From Tetracentron sinense (Eukaryota; Streptophyta; Magnoliopsida; Trochodendrales; Trochodendraceae): a DNA stretch of 64,000 nucleotides. The notes under the pieces are model-generated. The model saw nothing but the letters and a program-made list of their open reading frames with translations, did no database searches and was not told the DNA's origin. Location of the stretch: positions 1 to 64,000 of the forward strand of contig JABCRI010001378.1 in NCBI GenBank assembly GCA_015143295.1. The letters are read 5' to 3'. The position numbers and the translations under genes were made by a program. Below, in pieces: positions 13,675-25,600 of this stretch. Within the stretch, counting starts at the first letter, position 1, and each line of letters opens with the position of its first letter.

Positions 13675-16600
13675 TCTTCTTCTTTATTTGTTAAAACCAC
13701 AATTTCTACTTGGTACAAAGGATTAACCAAGAAGCATCTACTAGATCAGAAAGGATTGAAGGAAACCAACCCAGACATTGCAGGTGCTAACGTTGGAATG
13801 GCGTATGGCTGACCTCAACAACCGTACGACCCTCCAAAAACCCTAATGTGAAAAACCTAATGGGATAAGAGACCAATTTTTTAGGGTTTTTTGGAATTTT
13901 CCTGAATTTTTTAGTCTTTCATGGTGATGTTTTGGCATGTTGATTGATTCAAGAAAAAAATAATAAATTTGAATCAATGAAATGGTATTGATTTATTGGG
14001 ATTTTTTGGTGCATGAAATTTATTGTGTTTAATATGTTTGGTGATTCCGGAGAGGTAGAAAGTTGTTTCATTGAATTTGGAAAATAATAGATGAATCTAG
14101 ACACTTTTTTCTCCTTTAGATATACTTTTTCCCCTTCTTATGAAGCTATTTGGACAGTGCAGTCCCTATAATCATTGGATACAGGTTGGGAAACTCCAGA
14201 TCCATTGTTATAAAGCTATTTGGTGTCAAAACAGCCCTCCAACACCTTTGTACAAGGTGTTAGGACATGTAATAGGCTGTTTTTGGGTGAAAAAATGCTC
14301 TATATTGGTGTTGAAAGTTGAAACCTCCTACAGTGCTGGTTTGTACAAATCAGCTATGTTTTGTTTATGCTTTGAGATTTGTGAAGGTGGCAAACTTATC
14401 TTTGAGTTTTTTTTAGAGTTGTAGCACAGTCAGCATGCCCACTACTAATCGTTTTGAAGAGCGGAGGTTTGAACATGTCTGCCTCCCAAAGAAGAGCGGT
14501 GGTTTGAACATAAAGCCTGGGATAGATGAATAGGGCTTTACTGGGCAGGTGGTTGTGGCAATTCAATAAAGAAAGGGGTAGCTTGTTGAGGGAGTCATAG
14601 TCACAAGGCATGGGGAAAGGAGTAGATGGGAGTTTAACACCGTTAAGGGATCATATGGAAATGCATTATAAAAGGTAGAGAGGACTTCTTAAGACATAAG
14701 ATTCGCAATGGGAAATTGGAAAGAGGCAAGTTTTTGTCGGATCTTTTGTGTCGACAGACACGGTTGAAACATGATTTTGGGAACTTTCACTTACTAGCAG
14801 TCAATCACGGTGCACCAATAGTATTAGCATTTTGAGTGAATTAGGAGCTTGCACTAGTAGCATTAGCATTTGAGTGGATTGGGGGCTTGCACTAGTAGCA
14901 CTAGCATTTGAGTGATTTGGGCCCCTAGGTTTAGGCAAGACCTTAACAATTGGGAAATGGATGACATGATTAGTCTTTCGTTAGCCCGCTTAGTGAGTGA
15001 TAGTTAAGTATGGTCCAAGGACAACAGAGGTCAATTTACAATAAGCTCATTCCTTAAGGATTTATGTCCTAATTACCCATTTCCTCGTCGAATTGTAAGG
15101 TACCCTGCATACCTTCAAAGGTATTTTTCTTTCTATGGACAGCACATTTAGACAAGATCTTGACCTTTGATCACCTTAAGCATAAAGGTTGGATGTTAAA
15201 AAATCATTGTGTTGTGCCTAACAACATAGGAATCCATTGCTCTTTCGTGTCTTGTATCTGGAACATCTTTTTGTCCATGCTAAGAATCGCATGGGTATTT
15301 CCCTGCTCCTTTCAAGGCTTTCTTATTTTGTTGGCAGTCGACCTCACTGTGTATGTTAGGCTCTAAGTTTGTGGCTTTCCTCCCAGGCATGATTTGAAAT
15401 ATCCTCGATATTTTCAATAAATCCCTAATATTTTCGATATCTAAGTAATCCTTACATATAGTAATTTTTTTTTGTTTTACAAAATATCCCTAAATATCTT
15501 CGATATTTCTTATGTATTTTCGATATATCTTTTATAAGCCAATGATATTTCGCCACTTAGTCTATAAAGGGGGGAAATATCGACCAAAGATGATGGGATT
15601 GAAAGATTTTGAAGGCATTTAAATAATTTGAGGAATTTTTTCATTTTTTAAAAAACAACTCACATTTACCTACATTTGTCATTTAGAATCGAAGTACACT
15701 CTATTTGCACTACCTTTAGTGAAATTTTCCAAAAATATAAGAATTTTCTTTAAATTAGAATGGAGTGCATAATTAGTGTCATTAGTTCTAAACTACTGCA
15801 CGAGTAACTCAGTTGGTTCGGGTCAAATCACTAAGATCTCGAGTTCAACTCCTCTTGGGCTTACCAAATGCACGTGGTTAGCGGGTGATTGCGTACATAC
15901 GAATGGACTAAGTCCTTCCTTATCAAGGTTGGGACACCCTTCGTTACCAAAAAAAAGCAATTTAATGTATTTACATTAGATTTCTAAGTCCAAAATTCAA
16001 ATTTTTTACTCTAGTCTTAAGGGAGGAGAAATGGAGGGAAACTCTAATTTTTTAACTTAACTTCATGAGGCTCTGATTGTAGTTTTTGGGGTGGGTTTTT
16101 GGGGTGGGTTGGATCATGGATAGACTATGTATGAAACTTTGATTGTGTATTTTTATTGTTATGATTGATTAAAGGATGATTGAAACATTTTATGTAAGTT
16201 GTATCAATATTAGCCAATCATACATTGGCGTCAACACATATCTTTTTCCTCCTTCCCATTGCATCCCTTATATACATTTTTTTTTAAAAAAATTATTCTC
16301 AAATGTGTATTAACATCTATCTTAATATTTTATGAAGTTTCATTGAAATTTTTCATATTTTTCTCATTCTCTCCTAAATTTTCCCTCGATGTGTGATATA
16401 TTTCTAACAAAACGATATATTATGCAATATCTCTTTATTCTAAGGTGTACATATCACACAATATCGACATTCAAAACCTTGCCCCCAAGTGCTATCTCAT
16501 GGTTAATCAGGAAAGAGAGAAAGGCGTATTTTTTTACAATATGTTGCTTCCCCAATCTAAGCTCCAAATGTCGGTTCATCATTTATTATCAGCTTGGTGC

Positions 16601-19600
16601 TCCGTTAGGGATAATGTGGACATTTTCGGGCCACCCAATCTCTAGTCTGATTAGGGGGAGTCCTGATGCCTTTTGTCTTTTGATTTGTTTTTTTCTTGCT
16701 CTCTTGTTTACAATAGTTTCTTTTTGGCTTCCTTTAGTTCACTTTTGTATAGGTGGGGCGGTGGTGGCGACGATAGTGTAGTGATGGTGGTGCCATTGAT
16801 GGTGAAGAGGTAATGGCGGTGGTAGCGTGGTGATGGCAGTGGAGGTGACTACTGTGATGGCAATGGTGGTGTTAGTGGTGGCAACAGTGTAGTCAAGGCG
16901 TCTAGGACTCTAGGCGTTTAGGCCTAGCTAGGCGAGGCGCTGCCTAGGCGATAAAAATAATTAAATTATATTTATATATATTAAATATATTTATATGTAA
17001 TATTAATATATACACATTATATAAATAATAGATACATAATTATTTTGAAGTTTTCTAACTTTTAAGGAGATTTTGAGTGTTGACTTTGGATGTTTGTTTT
17101 AAAGTTTAAATGCACCACCTATATCTAAGATAGCGTTTTTAGACTTTAAAAGAGAGTTTTAAAATAGGGTTTAAGAGTTTAAATGATAGTTTTAAAATAA
17201 GGTTTAAAATGGGAAATGTTTAACTTAACGTCGTCGCATTCCACTGTAGAGGAATGTGCGGTCCTCATTAGTCCATGTCCCCCTTTTTAACACCTATCCG
17301 TTACAGTTAAGATTCATTCACCACTAGGGTTAAGCAATCTAACCTTAGTTTTTTAAAACAAAATATATTAACCTTAATTTTCTTAAGCTTAACCATAGTT
17401 AAAGGGGTATTAAAAGGGACACGTGGACACAATATTTGATTACATAGTCAAATGCGTGGTGGGCTAATCACTACCCCATTTAAAATATGGTTTAAAAGAG
17501 GTTTTTAAATGAATTTTTAAAATAGGATTTTAAAGGAGGGTTGAAAAGAGGGGTTTAAAATAGGTTTTTAGAAGAAAAAAAAACTGTACGAACCGCCTAG
17601 GCAACCGCCTAGCGCCTAGATGCCTAGGCGACCGCCTAGGCGGCAAATAGTGAATTTTGCTTGCCTAGAGGGGTGCCTAGGCGGTTCAGGCCCAAAAACG
17701 CCTAGGCGACGCCTTGACTACACTAGGTGGCAATGGTGGTGGAAGAGGTGGTGGTCGGGCTTTGGGAGAGATTTTGGTGGTGGAGGAGAGCCAAAAGATT
17801 TTACTGAAAAATGACATAAAAAATTTTAAAAGGTACATCTTTTCCGGAAAATTGGCCTTTTTACGTAAAACATTTTACTTTCACAAAATTTTAAATACAA
17901 ACAAACAAGCAAAAAATAGCATTTTCAGCTAAATTCATTTATTTCCCGCTATTTTACTTAGAAACAAACAGGGGCCTTATTGAAAGTTGAATTCCTGTAT
18001 GAGTTTGATGCAAGTGGAACCATAATAAATCAATAAATTGTAACAAAATTAAAGCAAATAGTGATGTGAAAGGAAATGGATGGTACACTGACTTGATATA
18101 ACACTTCATCCGCAATCCAATTGCCAATGCCTGCAATATAACTCTGCAAATCGAAGAGTCATTTAAAACAATTTTACAGTAAAAAGAATCAAACTAAAAT
18201 TTAGAATGATATATATGAACTAGATAAATATTATATGATAAGTAGAACTTTGCTACAGAGGGACAAAGTCTTAGGCAATTCTGTCAATGTAGTTAAAACA
18301 ATTTTAAGCCTATTCAACCATGATGAGAATAAAAAATCTAACTAAAAGAAAATACATTTATGAAGAGATAAAAAGAGCAAATACCATACATGATACTTTA
18401 ATGGTCCTATCAATCTTCTAAATCTACGAGTAAAGCATGAATCCAAACATGTACAAGTGTTCTAGGGCAACTAATAGTGGAGGGCTACTTAAAGACAGTT
18501 TCCTTTTTCTTTTCTTATTTATTTTTCTCTTCTTCTGATAAGTCAGACTATTGAACATGCATTTTGAACGAATCCTTTCCACTTATAATTATTCCTAATC
18601 TGTGGGTTCTTTTTATGTTAGTTCAACTACGGGAAATCTTGGTCGTTCATTCTTTTAGCTGAGATCTTTTGAGGAGCCTCCCAGAATCAAGCAAAAGGCT
18701 TGTCCCTTTTCTCTTGAAGTACAAATTGGATAGATCAATTATGTAAATGACTAAAAACCCAACTTACAGAATTTAAAGGTTCTAGAGTCTTCAACCTGTA
18801 AAAGGCACCATATTTTTCTTTTTTCTTTTTTTTTTCTGGTGTGTGTGTGTGTGTGTTGGGGGGGGCAAACATAGTTGCTGTTATGTTTCTATTCTTCCTT
18901 TATTTAGAGCTCAAGTTCCACCTTTTTGAGAGATTTCTAGTCCTTGCTTTTTAAGGCTTTAAGCTCCCAGAACCCTTTGCTTATTGCTGATCCAAGCCCA
19001 TTCTGCTTGCATGTTGATGTTAGCTCAAATCCCACCTTGTTGAGGAATTTCGAGTCCCCACTTGTTAAAGCTTTAGGCTCCCAAAACCCTTTGCTTATTG
19101 TTGATCCAAGCACACTCTGCTTGCATGTTGATGTTCTAAGCTGTGTCCTTACATTTGTCTTATTGCTGATCCAAGTCCTTACCGCCTTCTTTTCTCCTAT
19201 CTTCTATTTTATTCTCTTTTCTCTTCAATATTCACTTCCTTGTCTTCTTCTTCTTCCCTCTTCTCCTGACATATCCAAAGGAATCATCCTTGAAAAGTCA
19301 TGACAATCAAGTTTTGGTCTGTCCTTGAGGATCCACTGGTAGCACTTGATTTCGGTTGTGTTCTCTTAACTAGTGTACCAAAATATGTGAAGAAATCAAA
19401 TCTACACAGTCTGATCTGGACTTGATTTGCATCATTCGCAAGGTAGTTGACACTTGGCACATCAATTTTCAGTGAGTCGGAAAGAATGTACACTACAATT
19501 TAAAGAATTGGTATTGTTACTGACAGACATCAAATTAGTTATTAGTAAAATTGAGGAGATGTAAAAGAGGAGGCATTTCTTGCTTCACCATCAAGCTAAA

Positions 19601-22600
19601 GTGACTAAATGCTTCGCCATGCGGCATCTAAAGAAGCACAAAGAAGGATAAAGGGCGTAGCAACAACAATACCCTTTCTCGATATCGAGGAATTGGTCCC
19701 ATTAGACACCCTGGCTATCTTTGACAGAACAAATATGATATGTGGAAAAAAGTTAGGACATAGCCGTCATGTGATCACTGGCTCCTGAATCAATGATCCA
19801 GTACTGGTCGTAGAAAGGGCAACACTATGGACAGAAGTTGGGGTACATGAGTAAGCAAAGGATGATACAACGGATGCAGATGGACGCTCCAACTAGGACA
19901 AAACATGAAGAAATGCTTCAACTTCCTCTTGGGATAGACCAGAGTTGCAGTGGGTACAGTAGGAGTCTAGGCAACAGGTGCAGTGTAGGTGGGATCACTC
20001 TCAATGAAAGAAGGAAAGAATCCCACTGGAGGCAACTGAGTGGGCAAAGGTACCACCCTCCCCTCCAAATCGACCTCTAAGACGAATCCCACGACCATTG
20101 TTACCCAGGCACGTGACACGGGTGTCCAGAGGTGTTCGACATGACAAAGTCTAGAAATTCCAATACGGCGGCACAACTATATCTATGTGTATAATATATA
20201 AATATATATATATATATATATATCGAGAGAGAGAGAGAGACCATTTAGATTTCATCAAGTGCAATTTCCATACTAAACTAACTTCATGATTCAAAATTAA
20301 CTCAATGTTAAACGAAAGAAAAAACATAAAAAGCAAAACAATCCCCCAAAAAGAAAAAGTGTGTCATCAATGTGTATCACAAAGAGGCAAAAACAGCAAT
20401 TAGTGAATTAGAACCATCCATTTGGTTCCTAATGTTTTCTTCAGTAGTAGAATCTAACTCGACATTGGTATTTGGAATCTCATCAGATTCAAAATTCATG
20501 CTCTGTAGTACTGGAACATCAAGAGAAATTTGTAAATTGAAGATCTGATGGCCTCATGGCCCCTCCAAATTGAATTCATCACCAACTGCGTCCCATTACT
20601 TGCTAGGTCCCGCCAAATAATGTTCATTTGATAAGAGACGCAAATTCGAGTGGACATATACAAGGTCTTCTGCACATTGTGATGTCAACAATTTCTTTTG
20701 ATACTTGATATCACTCCAAAAGTGTTCTAGTTTCTTTCATAACATGAAACAGAACAAAGTTGCCTCAATACCATACATCAATTCGTTTTTTAACAATAAA
20801 GAGTAAACGTAAAGTAACAAATATAAAGATAATTTGTACCTGAATACAAGGCTTGTGAATGTAGGTGCATTAGATCCTTGATTGCCCCACCATGCTAAGG
20901 GATTTATTATGTACCGCTCACTAAGAGCCTCCCATCGTCTAAAATTACCAATTGTGGCAACAAATTTTCCATATTCTTCACGAACTTTACAAAGCATGGT
21001 TACACTTGAAAATAGTCCCTCAAAACATGCATTTCTTCCTTATGAAATTTCTCCATCAAGATTTGGAGGAACTCAACTAATTCTTTCAGTTAACCACTCA
21101 TTGCTATAATATTTAGGATTTAATGAATGAGCGAGGCAATGCAGCAAAGTGCTACTTTTATTCCACATTCTAACCAATACTTCATCTACTTCATCATAAA
21201 GTTTGTTCTCATCTGTAAGGGTATTTTTATTCTAATGTCTAAATACCCTTTTTTTTAATTCTTCAATCATTGAGTCCCATTTTTCATAAACCAAATGAAG
21301 CATAGGAGTATCAGTATTAACTCGAAGCATCGAAACAATTGGTTCACTAAGTCTAACAAATACTCAACGTTATCCCAACACAAGTTAAGATGTCTTTGAT
21401 CTTTTATACCTTTTGAGAATCTTTTTCTTTATAAAATCTCCAACTCTCATCAATAACCATATGTTGCAATGCTGACTTTACCTGAAATATTCATGTTGTA
21501 TTGATATACTAATTACTTATAATAATATTAAAAAGATAAATAAAAGAAATAAAAATAAATAATTACCTGAAAGATTCGCTCTACCAAGATCAATGTAGAA
21601 GCAAATCTTGTCTTAGTCATATCAAGAAATTATAACTTTGAATACTTGTAAATTTTAAATGCAGCACTATGATTTACAACAAAATTTCTTTTCAATTTAG
21701 TTTCTTTGTCAATTTTGCCTAATCCGCTTCAATTGCTCATATCTTTCTGACATGTCTTTATCAGGCCTACATATGTTCTTCAATGCCAAATTGAGAGTAT
21801 GAACTACACAAGGTGTCCAAAAGATAGAGGGATGCCTTGCTTCCACTCTTACCTGCTGCCCTACATACAACACCATTGTTTGTTATCAATTGGACCACAT
21901 TTTCATGACCAACTTCAGAAATAATCTCCAAAAAAAAATTCCAATATATTCCCCCGACTTAACATCATCAGTTGCATCTAGGCTTTTAAGAAAATTGGGT
22001 CATTCTCTGACGCTATCATAAAATTAATCATCCTCCTTTTCTATTAGAATGAGTCTAACACCATCACTAACAATTGATACCCCTTTACAAGTCCAAAATT
22101 GTCGAAGTGATTTTAGGTGTAACTCGACATTTGCTTTGTTGGCTTGTAATAAAGTAGTCATTAATCTATTATATATAAACACTACATATCCCTTAAATTG
22201 ATTATCATATGCATGCTTGATCATTTGTCTGAAATATAGAGACCTAATCATATTGAAAGACAAACCACTCGCATAAAATGCCCTAGCTATCAAGTGATCA
22301 AGTTCATCCCGTTCTGCAACATTAAAGGATTTCACAATGCAACTATCTCATTTTCTCTTCTTTCCGAAATCTTCAACCTTTGGTGATGGGATATTAGCAC
22401 TTGAACCACTACTTGTTTCTTCCAAAGTCTTTTTTGTTTATGTTGTATCCTCCATCTTATGAAACTTGACTAACATGTCTCCATCAACAGATAAACATTG
22501 TTTAACTCCATGTTTGAGAATTAATAATAAATATCCTTTCACCTATAATAATTTCTTGTAAAAAAAGTGTTGCATAATTTACAACGAAGATTGCAATTTC

Positions 22601-25600
22601 CTTCACCTTGCATCTTTCCTAAGTTTTCCATAAATTCCCACAAAGGACCCTCTGAACTTTTTTTGTAGCCCATCTACAAAGAAAATTAACATGGACCCCG
22701 TAAATAAAAATTAGCAAAGAATAATGTACGTATAATAGAATGTATGAAAGATTTTATGGAAAAACGATACTAGACCAACAATTGCAAACCCCATAAATTC
22801 CCACAAAGGACCCACTGTCCCATTATTTTTACCAAACCTATTAGAAAAAAAGAAAAAAGGAGAGAGAAAGGGACAGACGAATAGGGATAAGGTCCTTTTA
22901 TTTTCTTTATTAAATCCATTTGAAAAAGAGGGGACAGACGAGTGGGACTAGGTGTCTAGGTCCTTCTCTTTAGCCATTAAAAAAACAGACAAATGGGACA
23001 ATGAAAAAAAACGGAAGAGAGCGAGAAGCGCATGTCCCTTCTCTTTACCCTTTGTCATTTAGTAAAAAAAACAGGAGAGGGTGAAGGGACAAACGAATGG
23101 CACAGGAAAAAAAAGAAAGAAAAACGCATGAGAGAGGGAACTCAATGAAGAGACCGACGACAGAACAGGGGTCCGCCCCTCTTTACCCTTTGTCTTTTAG
23201 CAAACCCCCCAAAAAAAGATTGAGAAGGGATTGTCGGAAGGAGAGACAAGTGGACTATCTTTTACGTACCAAACCATTAGTTTAAAAAAACAAAAGAAAG
23301 AGAGGAGGAACAGGCAATTTTCAAACCATTAAAAACCCTTTACCTTTTTAGCAAATCCCAAAAAAAAAAACAAAACGAATATTGGACAAAAGAGACGACG
23401 GAACCTATCTTTTACCGAAACATCAAAAAAACGACAACGAAAGAAAGAGAGAAAGGAAGGGGGTCAAACCACTCTTTAACTTGAACCACACTAAAATAAA
23501 AAGGAAAGAGATGGGGTAAAGGCCAGTGTTTTAAAAGATGTATGAGGCTTACGCCTTGAGGCTCTACCTTGAGGCTTAAATCCAATAAAGCTCGTGCCTC
23601 AAAGTGTGACACATGAGACACATGCCTCACGCTTTAAGGCTCACTTTATGCATGTTGTGTGCATCTCATACATTAACTAAAATTAGGATTCTAGCCACAT
23701 ATCTGAGACTTAAATGTCGATTTTTAAAAAAAATTGGTATTTGTTTCAACTAATAACAAACAACACTTTATTTATTTGGGATAAGACGTTGAAAATGATG
23801 ATTGTAATATTTGTTTCAACTAACACTTAATTTATTATGTTTAACATATTTAGGTTTTTAAAACCCTTTCTAATTCACACTAATTTTCATAGTAGACAGT
23901 ACAAAGATTTGGAAATTTTCATATTTTATTTATTTGTTAGAATGTGGGAGTGTGAGGTTTCTTGTGAGGCTTAAGCCGCGTGCATGCATACGCTTTATGC
24001 ATCTTGAGGTCCCAACGCCTCGCGTCTGCCTTCGCATTTTAAAACATTGGCAGAGGCAGACGAGAGGAAAGGGAGAGGAAGAGCAGACGAAGCAGAGGGA
24101 GAGAAGCGTACCTGGAGATGGAGCAGGGTACCAAGGTATGTTCCACCTCCTTTTAGTAGGCTCTAAAGGAAATCAAAACAAGGGACTTGGGCAACCACTT
24201 TTTTTTTTTCTCTTTTTCTCTTTTCTTCTTTTCTTGGAGTGGAGCAGTTTCTTGAAGTGGAGCAGGCAGCAGCAATGTTGTCAAAACAGGACCGGACCGA
24301 CCAGTGGAAGCGAGAACATGCCCCCTCGCCCGTTCCCAAAACCCTGGTACTCTTCAAGAACCGGCCAGAACCGGTGGTAGAACCGGTTGGGAACCAGTCA
24401 GAACAGGAAAATTAGGGGAAAATGAAAAAAAAAATGGTTTCTTTTGTAAAAAGTACACGGTCGAACCGGTGGAACCGGGAACCGGCCACTCTACCGATTT
24501 GATGCCCGGTCCAATTCTGACAACACTGGGCATCAGGATATTGGCTTCAAGCAATTGCTTTCCTTTCTACAAAGCCCTAAAAAACGAATTAACTCTTTTT
24601 TTTTTGACACAAAATAAAAGTGTCAGTACGCCATATTAGTTCAAGGCACCTTCATGGCATGACATGGACATGTGTCCAGACGTGTCATGCTGTATCTCGC
24701 CTTGTCATGTCGTGTCCGGGTGTTGGCCCTTCAGAATTTGGCATTTTTTTCATGCCTGGGTCTGCCCATGACCCTCAGGTCTCGACAGACAACCATGAAG
24801 AATCCAGCACGTCTCTTTCGTATGAAGGATACGCCCATAATGCTCGCAATTGAGCTTATCCTTATCATCTCCAAAGGATACATGATTCCTGCCTCTTCCT
24901 TTACCACCACTCCAACCACCTCTGAGACATGGATTGGTGGCTAGGGCGGATCTCTTGAAGGTAGAGGAATGAAGCATAGCACTTCTCCTATCTCTCTTCA
25001 CTCAGGAGATAGGAGTACACTTGGGTGAGTGAAGGGACTCTCTCGACCCAACAATTGAACCCTCGATTGCTCGTACTCGGGATTTAGCCCAACCAAGAAT
25101 TCAAATGTGTGATTTGTTTCAATCATCTTTTCACCTTAAGCATGTCATCGGAGTTAGAAAGTTGAAGATCCTGACAATGGTCTTACTCTTCCCACATCCT
25201 CCTAGACAGAAAAATATGTTGCAAGGATCTTCTCTCCTTGTCTTAACTAGCTAATACTTTAATGTAACTAATAGATGTGAGCTGAGTACCCTGCTTGAGA
25301 ATAGGATTGCTCCAAGGTATCCCAGATATCTTTGGTAGTCTTCAAGAAAAAAAGGCCTAATCTCTAGCTCCACAGAGTGTAGGAGCCAGGACATCACCAC
25401 AAAATTGTCAGAACTCTATTTACTGTAGTTCTCTAAGGTACACTCTGGGGCAGCAGTTTCTCTATTAACATAGCCCATTTTTCCTCTCTAATTAAGGTAC
25501 AACCTTGCAGATGGAGACCATGATAGGTAGTTCGTGCCATTCAACATAACAATTGTAATCTGGTTAGGGGCATCCACATTGTGCCCACTCGACCCAATAG

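Larger units (their letters stand above)
14930..16720 (+). pseudogene. LINE 3' remnant (zf-RVT region), split by another insertion
   Basis: Two pieces join in reading order. 14,930-15,397 has FRQDLNNWE...DMISLSLARL, GQFTISSFLKDL and LKHKGWMLKN; 16,483-16,720 has LPPSAISWLIRKERK and YYQLGAPLG. This is the plant L1 zinc-binding RT C-terminal region followed by the usual 3' tail. Frameshifts and stops are frequent. The joined sense runs FLPG then LPPSAISW, so the intervening 1.1 kb is an insertion. Confidence 0.75.

Noticed and set aside
15790-15860. A functional tRNA gene
   Set aside because: Only A- and B-box-like motifs are present; no cloverleaf with acceptor stem could be formed, and a SINE body follows.
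18944-19303. 119-codon plus-strand frame
   Set aside because: Product of the 114-bp duplication; no family resemblance.
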